Made by a program: the position numbers and the translations under genes. Below are positions 34,264-44,080 of a stretch of 64,000 nt of DNA, piece by piece. The notes below the pieces were generated by a model, which made no database searches, was not told where the DNA came from, and was given only the letters and a program-made list of their open reading frames with translations. Each line of letters opens with the position of its first letter. The stretch's first letter is position 1. The DNA comes from an uncultured Latescibacterota bacterium (GTDB lineage Bacteria; Latescibacterota; UBA2968; UBA8231), in the NCBI GenBank assembly GCA_951813615.1, contig OX638377.1:4304599-4368598 (forward strand), in the 5' to 3' direction.

Positions 34264-36780
34264 ATGAACCCAAGGGCATTCATTAGGCGATCTTGGTCGG
34301 CGGTACTCTGTCTATTGTTGACCCATCCACCCACCCTCAACGCCCAGACCGGCTACCGGCTGACGCGGGACGAGGTCGTCATCGACCAAGCAGCGCACTG
34401 GGCCGAATGGGAGGCACCTGTAGGGGCACACGTAGTTGCGGCCGCAGGTGCGGTACTGCCCCGCCTCCTGCGCCGCGACATCAACGCCGCGCTCAACGCG
34501 ATGGAGTTCGAGACCCCAGAGGCCGGCGGAGACACGTTGGTGGGGGGGATCCGCAGGGCGGGCAGCAGCGCCGCGCAGGCACCCTTCATAATGGACGGAG
34601 ACCAAGCCACCTACTGGGAGCCCGACCCGACCGACCCACTGAAAGACTGGTTTGTCGATGTAGAACTAGGGCGATCGGTAATCGCCAAAAGGGTGGTCGT
34701 GCGCTTTGCCCAGGAAGGCGACCCCTTCCTCAAGTTCAGGGTGCTGCTCTCGGACGGGCGGGGACATCCAGAGCGGCCGCTAAAGTTTTTCCGCGTCGGA
34801 CAGGTGACGTACCCCAACAAGACGGAGCGGGAGTTCAGCTTTGCGGTCCGGCCCCAGCGCCCCTTGCCCGCCGGAGTCGAGGGCGAAGTGGCGCAGATCG
34901 TGCGCTTTCAGGCGTTGGCGTCGGATAGTACGCGGGGCGAGGAAGTAGATCGGTCCACCTACGAGGCGCTGCCGCCCGCAGACCAAGGGACGGTCGAGTA
35001 CTTCCGCCAGACGGTTATTGGCCGCCAAATCCTAATCGACGAGCAAACGCATCGAGATTTGCCCGCAGAAGAACGGGGGCAAGTGCGCTATTTTCGCCAC
35101 GAGCGGCCGCGCTTGGCCGAGCTTGAGGTCCATACCCTTGGGGACAATGTCGTCAATCTGACCCAGCGGCTCCGCAACCGCGACGTGAGCATCTTCGACA
35201 ATATCCTGCTCGCGCTGGCGACCGATGGCCTCTTCCGCTCCTTCTACCCATTGCGGACTTACGATTCAGTGCGCGACCGCAATCAGCTCCTAGTGGACCT
35301 AGGGGCCCGGTTCTGGCTGGACCGGGTGCGCCTAATAAGCGCTGAGGGGCCTTTAAGCGCCTACCAACTCCGAATCTCGGATGGCCGTCTCGACCCTGAT
35401 GGCTCGCTGTTGTGGGAGGCTTTGCCGGAGCGGCAGAATCGGGAGTCCTTTCTGCAGCTAGAGGAGCAGTTCCCTTTGCGGGAGGTGCGCCATTTGGAAC
35501 TGAGACGTCTGGAATTGGTGGGAGAACTAAGCGAGACGGGCAACTTGAGCGAGATTCAGGCCTATGGCGAAGGCTACGTGTCCGATATCGCGCTCGAATC
35601 GCCCCTTATCCGTCTAAGCCGCCCGCGAATCTTCTCCGCCGTCGAATGGGACGGAGACCAGCCCCCAGGCACCCAGCTAGAGATCCGCACTCGCAGTGGC
35701 GACAAAGTGATTGAGGAACGGCGCTACTTCGACGTAGTGGGGCAGGAAATCAGCCAAGAGGAGTGGGAGTCTATTCGCTACGAGAAAAATCGCGGCGAGG
35801 TGCTAGTCCGGGAAATACCGGGGCCGGGATGGAGCAATTGGAGTGCGGTTTACCTAACGTCGGGAGAGCCTTTCAAGTCGCCCAGCCCCCGGCGCTTCGC
35901 TCAAGCGCAGATACGGCTTTTAACCCAAGAACCGCTGCGGACGGCGCAAATGAGGAGCTTGCGGCTCAAGTTAGCGCCGCCATTGGTGGACCAGACCTTC
36001 GCCGAAGTGTGGCCTATCGATGGGGTGGAGCCGGGAGCAGATCAGCTATTCTCCATGTATATCCGCCCAGTTTTTGGGCCTGGCAATTCTGGCTTTGACC
36101 GGATTCGGCTGCACTCGTCGTCCTCAGTCCCGATTGAGCTTGTCTCGTTCCGGCAAGGCAGCGAAGCGCAGTTGCGCGTCGGCACCGGGCGGGATCTATG
36201 GCCGGGTCCGCTGGAACTAGAGCGGCTGGAGGACGGGTCCGTGGAATTGGCTTTTCCCGCGCCGGTCACCGGCGGGCGGTCGTTGTACGAGGTGCGTTTC
36301 CGCACGCGAGTATTTTTGAGCGGCACCGTCTTTGGTGCCGAACTGAAACGCGCGACCCGACCCAGGATCGTCCAAGCGATAAGCGAGGGCGACGCCGGGT
36401 CACTGACTGCGAGCCAGTCGCTGGTGGTGGTGGCCGATGTGGAAAACTTCCCGCTGTTGGACCACGTGCGTTCGCTGCCCCAAGTCTTTACCCCCAACGG
36501 CGACGGTGTAAACGACCAAGCCGAGATCCGCTTTACCATCTACCGCCTCATCCGGGGACGGAGGATTGACGTCGGCATCTACGACCTGTCTGGCCGGAAG
36601 GTGCGCGAGCTTTCGCTGCGTCGGGAAAACCCCAGCGGCGATCACTCCGTAGTTTGGGATGGTCGCGACGACGCAGGAGCACTGGTGCGACCGGGAACTT
36701 ATCTGGTGCGCGTCGCTTTCGCCGCCGATGCAGGTGGGGGAAAAACCCAGACCGCGAGCTTGGTGGGGGTGGTCTATTGA
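34264..36780 (+). CDS. Secreted discoidin-like protein with FTPNGDG C-terminal domain (2)
   Basis: 838 residues if translation begins at ATG 34264, which gives a clean signal peptide (MNPRAFIRRSWSAVLCLLLTHPPTLNAQ). An ATG at 34207, 1 nt after the previous stop, would add 19 residues encoded by a palindromic repeat. Discoidin-like stretches occur twice: 'DWFVDVELGRSVIAKRVVVRFAQ' and 'NQLLVDLGARFWLDRVRLIS'. 'SPSPRRFAQAQIRLLT' matches the 'SPGxRRFxQ' motif of the other two family members. The C-terminal domain has 'QVFTPNGDGVNDQAEIRFTIY', 'VGIYDLSGRKVREL' and 'VVWDGRDDAGALVRPGTYLVRV', ending LVGVVY. The stop overlaps the TTG start of the next gene. Confidence 0.8.
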   Translation: MNPRAFIRRSWSAVLCLLLTHPPTLNAQTGYRLTRDEVVIDQAAHWAEWEAPVGAHVVAAAGAVLPRLLRRDINAALNAMEFETPEAGGDTLVGGIRRAGSSAAQAPFIMDGDQATYWEPDPTDPLKDWFVDVELGRSVIAKRVVVRFAQEGDPFLKFRVLLSDGRGHPERPLKFFRVGQVTYPNKTEREFSFAVRPQRPLPAGVEGEVAQIVRFQALASDSTRGEEVDRSTYEALPPADQGTVEYFRQTVIGRQILIDEQTHRDLPAEERGQVRYFRHERPRLAELEVHTLGDNVVNLTQRLRNRDVSIFDNILLALATDGLFRSFYPLRTYDSVRDRNQLLVDLGARFWLDRVRLISAEGPLSAYQLRISDGRLDPDGSLLWEALPERQNRESFLQLEEQFPLREVRHLELRRLELVGELSETGNLSEIQAYGEGYVSDIALESPLIRLSRPRIFSAVEWDGDQPPGTQLEIRTRSGDKVIEERRYFDVVGQEISQEEWESIRYEKNRGEVLVREIPGPGWSNWSAVYLTSGEPFKSPSPRRFAQAQIRLLTQEPLRTAQMRSLRLKLAPPLVDQTFAEVWPIDGVEPGADQLFSMYIRPVFGPGNSGFDRIRLHSSSSVPIELVSFRQGSEAQLRVGTGRDLWPGPLELERLEDGSVELAFPAPVTGGRSLYEVRFRTRVFLSGTVFGAELKRATRPRIVQAISEGDAGSLTASQSLVVVADVENFPLLDHVRSLPQVFTPNGDGVNDQAEIRFTIYRLIRGRRIDVGIYDLSGRKVRELSLRRENPSGDHSVVWDGRDDAGALVRPGTYLVRVAFAADAGGGKTQTASLVGVVY

Positions 36781-39446
36781 CCGAACGGATAACAGCTTGG
36801 TTGGCAGGCGTCTTGGCCTGCTGTGCGTTGCGCGCGCTAGCGGTCGAGGCGCAAAGTGCGGACGCGAGCCGGTGGGGGCTGCAGGGCCCGTCGATGACCG
36901 CGTGGGAAGTGCCGCACTTCGAGCTAGAATACGTCACGCCGCGAATGCACCGTTGGTACGCACCCCGGCATCTGGCCGAAAGCTATATGCGGCCCTGGTA
37001 CCGCGGCGACCGCACCTCCTACGCGCGAGAACGCTACCGGACCCTCGTGGACACTGGCCTAGAGGGCGAACCGTGGTACGACACCTTCGGCCACCGCATA
37101 GGACGCGGCTGGATGGTCTATACCTGGGAACAAGAGCAAACCAAGCGCGATGGCAGCTTGATCCGCAAAGGATTGCCTTATTGGGGCTCCTTTCAGAATC
37201 TGGTGATCGCCTCGGACGAGAGCAGGGGAACCAGCGCACGGTTGATGATCGGCGACAGAATCTTCACTGTCTTCACGCCCTTGACCTTCAACAAGACCGA
37301 CTTCAATGGGCTGCGCCTCGACTGGGCCAACGAGCACCTCGTGGGGAGCTTGCTCCTGTCGCGACCGAGCCAGCCGAACAGGGCTGACCGCACCAATATC
37401 ACGCACCTGTTGGGAGGCCACGCCGAGTTCAAAGCCAGCGACGCGGCGCTCGTCGGCGTTACGTATATCAACGCCCACAACGCGCAGAGCCAAGTGCAGA
37501 TTACGTACGGCAACCCTCTGTACGGGACATTGACCACCGGCCAGAACAAGCCGTTGAACAAACTGTGGGTGCGGCTCAGGGATGATTCGCCAGCAGACGG
37601 AGTGAGTGGCACATCACTGTTCAGGTACGACATCGTGCTAGTCGATACCAGCGGGCACGAGGTGCGCGGGCGGGAAATCGGCTTTTTGCCGCGCATTGAG
37701 GGGGGACGAACGCGGGCTGGGGCGCTGGTAGCCGACGGCTCGGAGACGGTCTTGCTCGAATACGATTTGGCCGCCCTCGACTACGAAGGGTTGCGCTCGG
37801 CCACCTTGCGCCGGGCAGCAGTCGAGCTGGTAGTAGCCGACGACTATCGGGTCGAGATGGCCTCGAACTTGCAGACCGACGGCGAGCGGCGCGATCCGCA
37901 GATCGTGTTTTTCCCTGTCGCGCGATCGCCGGGCAATGTCCAAGACAACAGCAACAGTCAAGTGCTGCGCCTAGACTACGGATTGCCCACCGCCAATGAA
38001 CTGCTTGGGATCAACTGGGACTTGGTCGAGTGGCACGGGCTCTCATTCCGAGGTGAGGCCGTGGCCAACCGGCAGCACGGCATGTACCCCAGCCGGGACG
38101 TCAAGCACCTGCACCACTTCGTTAAAAACGCCCACGCCGCGTACGCCGGAGTAGCCTACCAGCGCTATCCCTATGATATGGCCGGGGAATTGTTCTCGCT
38201 GTCCGACAACTATTCGACCAACTACTGGCTCGTGCAGGGCAACGGCGATATCCGCTATCAAGCGCCGACTCCCGACCTCTACGAATTCGTCGATGACGAC
38301 GACGACCACGACGGCATCCCAGAATGGAACCGGCCCTTCCAGAGCTTCTCGCGGGTGGCCTTTCCTGCCTACGACGAAAATGGCGATTTCATCTACGACC
38401 ACAACCAGAACCGCAATCTCATCCCCGATTACGAAGAACCCTTCTTGCGCTTTCGCGCGGACAGACCGGAATTCCTCTTCGGCCTCGACCTCAACCACAA
38501 CGGCACGATCGACCGCTTTGAGAACGACCTCTTACCCGATTACCCCTACAAGCGCGACCACCGCGGTTTCAATATCTACGCCCGCGGGCATCTGGGCCCG
38601 GATGCGAGTTTGACGCTAGGCCACCAGCGCGTGGGGCTGATTTCCGGGGATGGTCGCACCCATGCGATTTACGCGCTGGCGACAGCACGCCGGAGTCTTG
38701 GGATCGGGCAATTGCGATTTTTCGATTTTGCCGCCCGCGTCCAGGACGACATCCCGGACGACTTGGAGCAATGGGTGCAGCCAGTGGGCGCGGTGGGACG
38801 GATGCAGACTGTTGTGGATCGGCTACCGGGGAACAACGCTTGGCGCAACACATTGTACGCCGACTGGGAACAGGCTTTTGGTTGGGGTCTGCGCCACATG
38901 CACCGTTTCAAGTGGGAAAACTGGTGGCAGCGCGGGGATAGCGAGGCGCACCGCAGCCGCGAAGGGCGCGCTAGCTCGGGTTTTCTCGGCGTGATCAACA
39001 AGGCCGAATGGACCGTGCCTTTGGGGCTGGGCCGGGTGGAGCCGCGCTGGAAGAGCGAGTACCGCCGCGTCCGGCCCTTCCACAGCCGGACACCCGTGGC
39101 GGAGAGCTTGGAACAGACCTTGTTCCTGCTGTGGGTACAGCCGATCCTAGCCGAGCAGGTCTCGGTCAGCTACTATGCGCGGCACGGTCGCCAGCTCTTC
39201 GACACCCAGCTTCAGTGCGGGCTAGAGTGGAGCCGGTTCTGGATGCTGGAAGGAAGGCACGCGGAAGTGGCGGAGGACTTTACGGGCCAGACATTGATAA
39301 TCCAGCTAACCAACAGAGTGGGCTATGCCGGCTACCAATTGGTGACCCGAGTGGGAGCGCAGTGGCTGTGGCGCAATTTTGCCCACAGCGAAGACCAGCG
39401 CTCCAGCATGCTCTTTATGAGCATCAACGCGGGGTTGAAGCTATGA
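36777..39446 (+). CDS. Large outer-membrane-type protein, probable beta-barrel (1)
   Basis: 889 residues from TTG 36777, which overlaps the previous stop by 4 nt. A longer frame to 36654 has no signal peptide at its start, while this one gives LTERITAWLAGVLACCALRALAVEAQ. The rest is rich in Trp, Tyr and alternating polar/hydrophobic stretches with no helices, as expected for a beta-barrel. A middle region holds EF-hand-like acid loops: 'DDDDDHDGIPEW', 'DENGDFIYDHNQN' and 'DLNHNGTIDRFEND' (D-x-N-x-N-G-x-I-D). 'SSGFLGVINKAEW' and 'PRWKSEYRRVRP' are shared with the paralogue at 41356. No terminal aromatic barrel signal is seen. Partner of the FTPNGDG proteins by gene order; function unknown. Confidence 0.76.
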   Translation: MTERITAWLAGVLACCALRALAVEAQSADASRWGLQGPSMTAWEVPHFELEYVTPRMHRWYAPRHLAESYMRPWYRGDRTSYARERYRTLVDTGLEGEPWYDTFGHRIGRGWMVYTWEQEQTKRDGSLIRKGLPYWGSFQNLVIASDESRGTSARLMIGDRIFTVFTPLTFNKTDFNGLRLDWANEHLVGSLLLSRPSQPNRADRTNITHLLGGHAEFKASDAALVGVTYINAHNAQSQVQITYGNPLYGTLTTGQNKPLNKLWVRLRDDSPADGVSGTSLFRYDIVLVDTSGHEVRGREIGFLPRIEGGRTRAGALVADGSETVLLEYDLAALDYEGLRSATLRRAAVELVVADDYRVEMASNLQTDGERRDPQIVFFPVARSPGNVQDNSNSQVLRLDYGLPTANELLGINWDLVEWHGLSFRGEAVANRQHGMYPSRDVKHLHHFVKNAHAAYAGVAYQRYPYDMAGELFSLSDNYSTNYWLVQGNGDIRYQAPTPDLYEFVDDDDDHDGIPEWNRPFQSFSRVAFPAYDENGDFIYDHNQNRNLIPDYEEPFLRFRADRPEFLFGLDLNHNGTIDRFENDLLPDYPYKRDHRGFNIYARGHLGPDASLTLGHQRVGLISGDGRTHAIYALATARRSLGIGQLRFFDFAARVQDDIPDDLEQWVQPVGAVGRMQTVVDRLPGNNAWRNTLYADWEQAFGWGLRHMHRFKWENWWQRGDSEAHRSREGRASSGFLGVINKAEWTVPLGLGRVEPRWKSEYRRVRPFHSRTPVAESLEQTLFLLWVQPILAEQVSVSYYARHGRQLFDTQLQCGLEWSRFWMLEGRHAEVAEDFTGQTLIIQLTNRVGYAGYQLVTRVGAQWLWRNFAHSEDQRSSMLFMSINAGLKL

Positions 39447-41356
39447 ACTGGGCTTTCGCGGCGCTCTTATTGCTGGCCCTGAATGCCGAAGCCCAAGTCC
39501 GCACCTTCGTGCTCGGCGGTGTTGAGCACAAGTGGATAGGCGGCGGCGACGGCATCGACCCCGAATTCCTGTTCGGTCCCCGGTACCGGCCGCAGGTGGA
39601 TACGAGCAACGTGCTGGTGGGCGCGGTCGAGTTCGTTCATCGACCGGGATGGATCAGCCCGCGCTTTTTCGATGGCGCGGAGAATATCGCCTCCCTAGTG
39701 CTCGAAGGCCAAGGCTCGGTTAAGGTGCCCAACGCGGCGACTAGGCGCACCGACTTTCGCAAGGCCCAGCTCCGCGGCATCGTCAACGGTGACCACACCG
39801 TCGCCTTCGAGCGCAAACCCACCCCCTTCAATCCGCTGGTTCCGGCCTATGGCATCTGGATCATCCTCGACTTCGTCCAACAGGTGGGCGTGCAGCGGGT
39901 GCGCTTCTATCCGCGCAACACCGTAGCGGCCACGCCGCGCCAGCCCTACCAAGACGATTTCCTGCGCGCGTACGAACTGTGGGTCAACCCGCGGCAGACC
40001 AACCGCGTCAGCGGCGCACCGGACATTTTGGTGATCCGCGAGTTGGAAAACGAGGATCCAGTGGTCGATGTGGCGGTCAGGCCCCAGTACGTGCGGCTGG
40101 TAAAGTTGCGTTCGCTGTCGGAGGTGCCCTTTGAAGTCGACGAGATCGAGGTCTATGGCACGGGCTACATGAGCCAAGCGACCTATCAGACGGACCTGCT
40201 CGACTTAGGGGCTCCCGCCACCGTCGGCGAGGTGCGCTGGGTAGAAGAGGTAGTTGGCGAAGCGCCCTTTTCCCGCCTGACGGCGCGGGTGCGCACCGGG
40301 CTAGACGATACGCCGATCATCTACAGGCGGCGAGTCGGAGCTGAAGATCCGTTCTCACCATCCACGACCGTCGCGGAGGTGAGCGCCGCCGAATACTGGT
40401 CGCTTGACCGCCTCGAGCGCTTGCCGCCGCAGGAGGACGAGGAAAACTGGAGCCCGTGGCAGCGCGTGTTGAACGGCGGCCTAGTAACAGCACCAGGGCC
40501 GCGGCGCTTTATCCAGTTCCAGTTTGCCTTTGCCGGCCGGCTCTTTGATACCCGCCTCGTCGATCGGCTCGAATTCGACTACCTGCGCCCGCCAATCGCC
40601 GACACCCTCCAAGCCGAAGTCTTTCCGCGGCTGGCCGAGGCGGAAAAGCCGGCGACGTTCCACTACGCGGTGTTGCTGCGGGCTAACGGGGCAGTGCGCG
40701 GCTACGACGCCTTGGCCGTGGACTCCAACGCGCCAGTGGCGAACATCCGCAACGTGCGCTTGGACGGGCAGACGGTGGATTTCGCAGTAGAATACGCCCG
40801 CCAAGAAGGCTTCCGCCTGAGTTTTGCGCTGGTACACACAGACGGGGCCGTGCTGGAATTCACCTATGACCTGCCGATCTTCCGCTTCGGCACCACGTTC
40901 TCCAGCCGCGCCTACAACAGCCAATTCCCAACGACGCCGCAGATCGTCGCGCCAGGGCAGGTCGTGGATTTCGGGCCGGAAGACCAAGACGAGCTTTCGG
41001 GGCTGGCAGTGGAAATCCCCAAACCGCAGATCGGCAAGCTAGTCGGCGAGATCGCGATCAGCACGCGGGTGTTCACGCCCAATGGGGACGGAGTCAATGA
41101 CCAGTTTGAGATGTTTTTCAACTTGTTGCAGATCGTCGCGCCAGCGCCGGTAGCGCTAGACGTGTTCGACTTGGCAGGACGGCGGCTGCACAGGGTGTTT
41201 GCCGAGGAGCGGGGGATCGGGCCAGCGCACTACCGTTGGGACGGCAGGAACGCAGACGGAAAGTTGCTAGCGCCGGGGACCTATGTGTGGGTATTGCGGG
41301 TGCAGGCAGATGCGTTTGAGGAGCGGCATCTGGGAACGATGGGGGTGGCGTACTAA
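39443..41356 (+). CDS. Secreted discoidin-like protein with FTPNGDG C-terminal domain (3)
   Basis: 637 residues from ATG 39443, overlapping the previous stop (ATGA). The signal peptide is MNWAFAALLLLALNAEA. Discoidin-like core: 'YGIWIILDFVQQVGVQRVRFYPR' and 'PQYVRLVKLRSLSEVPFEVDEIEVYG'. 'NGGLVTAPGPRRFIQFQFAF' matches the motif in the first paralogue. The C-terminal domain has 'RVFTPNGDGVNDQFEMFFNLL', 'VALDVFDLAGRRLHRVF' and 'RWDGRNADGKLLAPGTYVWVLRVQ', ending GTMGVAY. It pairs with the next gene as the second FTPNGDG-barrel unit. The end overlaps the next start by one base (TAATG). Confidence 0.8.
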   Translation: MNWAFAALLLLALNAEAQVRTFVLGGVEHKWIGGGDGIDPEFLFGPRYRPQVDTSNVLVGAVEFVHRPGWISPRFFDGAENIASLVLEGQGSVKVPNAATRRTDFRKAQLRGIVNGDHTVAFERKPTPFNPLVPAYGIWIILDFVQQVGVQRVRFYPRNTVAATPRQPYQDDFLRAYELWVNPRQTNRVSGAPDILVIRELENEDPVVDVAVRPQYVRLVKLRSLSEVPFEVDEIEVYGTGYMSQATYQTDLLDLGAPATVGEVRWVEEVVGEAPFSRLTARVRTGLDDTPIIYRRRVGAEDPFSPSTTVAEVSAAEYWSLDRLERLPPQEDEENWSPWQRVLNGGLVTAPGPRRFIQFQFAFAGRLFDTRLVDRLEFDYLRPPIADTLQAEVFPRLAEAEKPATFHYAVLLRANGAVRGYDALAVDSNAPVANIRNVRLDGQTVDFAVEYARQEGFRLSFALVHTDGAVLEFTYDLPIFRFGTTFSSRAYNSQFPTTPQIVAPGQVVDFGPEDQDELSGLAVEIPKPQIGKLVGEIAISTRVFTPNGDGVNDQFEMFFNLLQIVAPAPVALDVFDLAGRRLHRVFAEERGIGPAHYRWDGRNADGKLLAPGTYVWVLRVQADAFEERHLGTMGVAY

Positions 41357-44022
41357 TGCTCGTTCTACCATTAAAAACGAGAGGCCTAACGCAATTGATA
41401 AAATACAGCCTACTTGTCGTACTGTTGATTGAAGCCGCCCACGCCCAAGACTACGGTGCCCGCTTGGGAACCATCCAGCGCGGCGGCCGGGTCACCTACG
41501 AGCCCCGAGGCCCTGGCGTGCTTTTCGACGCGCTCGATCCCGCCATCCGCAAGTGGTACGTGCCGCAGGAACTCTACGCCGAATACCGTTGGAACCAGTG
41601 GGAATACGCCAACTACGCACGCGAAAACTACCAGCGCTACGTCCCCATCGCGCTGGAGGGCGGTTACTTCTACGACGCCTATGGAAACTTCCTGACCCGG
41701 GGATGGCTGATCTACGACTGGCGGCAGGAAAATCCCCAGCCCTTCGGCAGTGCAGTGCAGAAGACCTCGCGTTTCAGCGGTTGGTTCAACGGCCTTGTGG
41801 TCGCCTCCGACCACAAGGGGGAGCACCACTACGCCATCACCGTCGGTTCCGAAATCCGCACTACGCTAACGCCGATGACATTCTCCAAGCCGCGCTTCAA
41901 CGGCCTGCAAATCGACTACGCTGCCGACAAGTACCAGGCGACGCTGCTGATGTCGCGGATTTCGGAACCTAACTCGCCGGGGACGTGGTCTGAGCAGCGC
42001 ACCAACAATACCAACTTGTTTGGCGGCAGGCTGGAGGTCCAAGTCGGGGACTTCGTCAAGGTCGGAGGCACGCTGGTCAACTCGCATCACTCGCAGACCC
42101 AACGGCAGGCAGTCAACGGCGATATCTTCAAAGGTCAGCTAACCGAGGCGCTGAATTTCACGCCGGTGACGATGATCGAAATCCGCATCCGCGACGATTC
42201 CCCCGAGGACGGCAAAGGAGGGGGCGCGCTCTTCGCCAGTGACCTGCTAGTGTACGACTTAGAGGGGAACGAGACGCGCGCCAGCGAGATCGGCTTCCGT
42301 CCACTCATCGAGGGCGGCCTCCAGCGCCAAGGTTTTTTGGCCGCGGACGGGTTGGAGGAGATCTTGCTGCGCTACGACCTAGCCGACGCCGGCTATGTCG
42401 GCGTTGACCCGACCGAGATCACCCGGGTCGCAGTGGAGTTAGTGGTGGCCAACGACTACCTGATTGAAGTCGCCTCTGACAACCAAATAAACGACGACGA
42501 CAATATCGTCTTCCTGCCGGTGGCCCAAGCCCGGGGCAACGTCCACGACGGTTCCAACCAGCGGGTGTTGGCCTTCGACTACGGGCTGCCGACGGCCAAC
42601 CAGATCGCCGGGTTCACCTTTGAACTGACCGACCTAGCCGGGTTCACCGGATACGCGGAGATCGACATCAACAACCGCTACCGGCAATTCCCCAACCCCA
42701 ACCGCAAACGGCATCACACCACCGGCGACAAAGCCCTAGCTTGGTTCGCCAACCTCTCTAGCACGCCCTACCCGTACTTCTTTTTGGTCGAGGCGTTCAG
42801 CGTTGACCCGACCTACCAGACCTCAATGGTGACCGCCAGCGAGGAGGGCACGCTCGACTATGGCAACCACTTTGAACTCTACGAGTTCGTCGAAGACAAC
42901 GACGATCAGGATGGCTATCCCGACTGGCGGCGCAAAGGATGGGGGCCGGGAGATCGCTATATTTTTCCCGGATGGGACGAGAACAACGACTTTATTTCCG
43001 ATTTCAACCAAAATGACAACGAGGACAGCCCAAATCTGATCCCCGATTACGAGGAGCCCTTCCTGCGCTACTACTCAGACCGGCCCGAGTTCCTCTACGG
43101 GATGGACATGAACCACAACGGCACCATTGATCGCTTTGAAAACGACGAGGAAGCCGACCTGCCCTACCGCCGCGACCGGCAAGGCTACAACGCCTTCGGC
43201 GGTGCCCATCTGCTGCCGGGCGTGCGGCTGATGCTGGGGAAAATGGACATGCGCCGACTGGCGGCGGCGGAGCGCAACCAAGCCATCTACGGGGTGTTGA
43301 CCTTTGACCGCGACTTCAACCGCTGGGGTCGGGTGCGGCTCTTCCAAGATCTGCGCAAAGTTCGGGACAATATCGCCGACCCCCTCCTGCAATGGAGACA
43401 GCAACCCAATACGCGAGGGGGCCTATACCGAGTGGAGGATCCTCTCGCCGCGCGCAACACCGTCATAGGCATGGCGTGGTTCGGCTGGGAACAGCGGCCT
43501 TTTGCGGGGTTGCGTCTGGAGCACAAGGCCAAGTGGCAGTTCCATCGCCAATTGGACGGTCGGATCGACTTGGAGTTGAGGGGCTTGCGCCAAGCAGCCT
43601 CGTTTTTGGGAGTGATCAACAAGGCGGAGTACCGCTTGAGCGCGGGGGGGTACACCTTGCTGCCGCGTTGGAAGAGCGAATTTTCGCGCCGCCGGCCAGT
43701 GCTTGCGGGGACGCCAGCGCGTCTAGAACTCGACGAATTGCTGATGCTGGTGTTCCGCTTCCCGCTGATGCGCCGAAGCACCGTCGCGGCTGGCGTGGAA
43801 TACGAGATCTTCTCGCAGTTGCGAAATCCCACGCCACCGGGTGCGGAGGATAGCTTCCGCGGGCTGACCACCACGGCACAACTGATTAATACCTCGGACT
43901 ACCTAGGCTACCAGCTAACTACGACCTTGGGCTTCGAGCTAACGCGCACTAGCTTCGCGGATCGGCGGAGCGAGGTTACAACGCGGAGCTTTATCACGAT
44001 TTACGCGGGGGTCGAGCGGTAA
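41356..44022 (+). CDS. Large outer-membrane-type protein, probable beta-barrel (2)
   Basis: 888 residues, a paralogue of 36777-39446. The start ATG 41356 shares a base with the previous stop. The N-terminus 'LIKYSLLVVLLIEAAHAQ' is a signal peptide after a short polar lead. Shared motifs: 'RGWLIYDWRQE', 'TPMTFSKPRFNGLQIDYA', 'IRIRDDSPEDG', 'FDYGLPTANQIAGF', 'LIPDYEEPFLRYYSDRPEFLYG', the EF-hand-like 'DMNHNGTIDRFEND' and 'ASFLGVINKAEYRL'. It has many aromatic beta-like stretches and no helices. Last gene of the five-gene operon, with a strong terminator 30 nt downstream. Function unknown. Confidence 0.77.
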   Translation: MLVLPLKTRGLTQLIKYSLLVVLLIEAAHAQDYGARLGTIQRGGRVTYEPRGPGVLFDALDPAIRKWYVPQELYAEYRWNQWEYANYARENYQRYVPIALEGGYFYDAYGNFLTRGWLIYDWRQENPQPFGSAVQKTSRFSGWFNGLVVASDHKGEHHYAITVGSEIRTTLTPMTFSKPRFNGLQIDYAADKYQATLLMSRISEPNSPGTWSEQRTNNTNLFGGRLEVQVGDFVKVGGTLVNSHHSQTQRQAVNGDIFKGQLTEALNFTPVTMIEIRIRDDSPEDGKGGGALFASDLLVYDLEGNETRASEIGFRPLIEGGLQRQGFLAADGLEEILLRYDLADAGYVGVDPTEITRVAVELVVANDYLIEVASDNQINDDDNIVFLPVAQARGNVHDGSNQRVLAFDYGLPTANQIAGFTFELTDLAGFTGYAEIDINNRYRQFPNPNRKRHHTTGDKALAWFANLSSTPYPYFFLVEAFSVDPTYQTSMVTASEEGTLDYGNHFELYEFVEDNDDQDGYPDWRRKGWGPGDRYIFPGWDENNDFISDFNQNDNEDSPNLIPDYEEPFLRYYSDRPEFLYGMDMNHNGTIDRFENDEEADLPYRRDRQGYNAFGGAHLLPGVRLMLGKMDMRRLAAAERNQAIYGVLTFDRDFNRWGRVRLFQDLRKVRDNIADPLLQWRQQPNTRGGLYRVEDPLAARNTVIGMAWFGWEQRPFAGLRLEHKAKWQFHRQLDGRIDLELRGLRQAASFLGVINKAEYRLSAGGYTLLPRWKSEFSRRRPVLAGTPARLELDELLMLVFRFPLMRRSTVAAGVEYEIFSQLRNPTPPGAEDSFRGLTTTAQLINTSDYLGYQLTTTLGFELTRTSFADRRSEVTTRSFITIYAGVER

Positions 44023-44051
44023 GAGGACATGACGCAAAGGTTGTTTATGCG

Positions 44052-44080
44052 ACCGCCTGGGCGACTAGGCGGTTTTTTTT
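44052..44080 (+). terminator. Intrinsic terminator of the envelope operon
   Basis: Stem ACCGCCT / AGGCGGT around an 8-base loop, followed by eight T and more AT. It lies 30 bases after the last stop of the five-gene operon, before the next gene's own Shine-Dalgarno and start. Confidence 0.85.
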
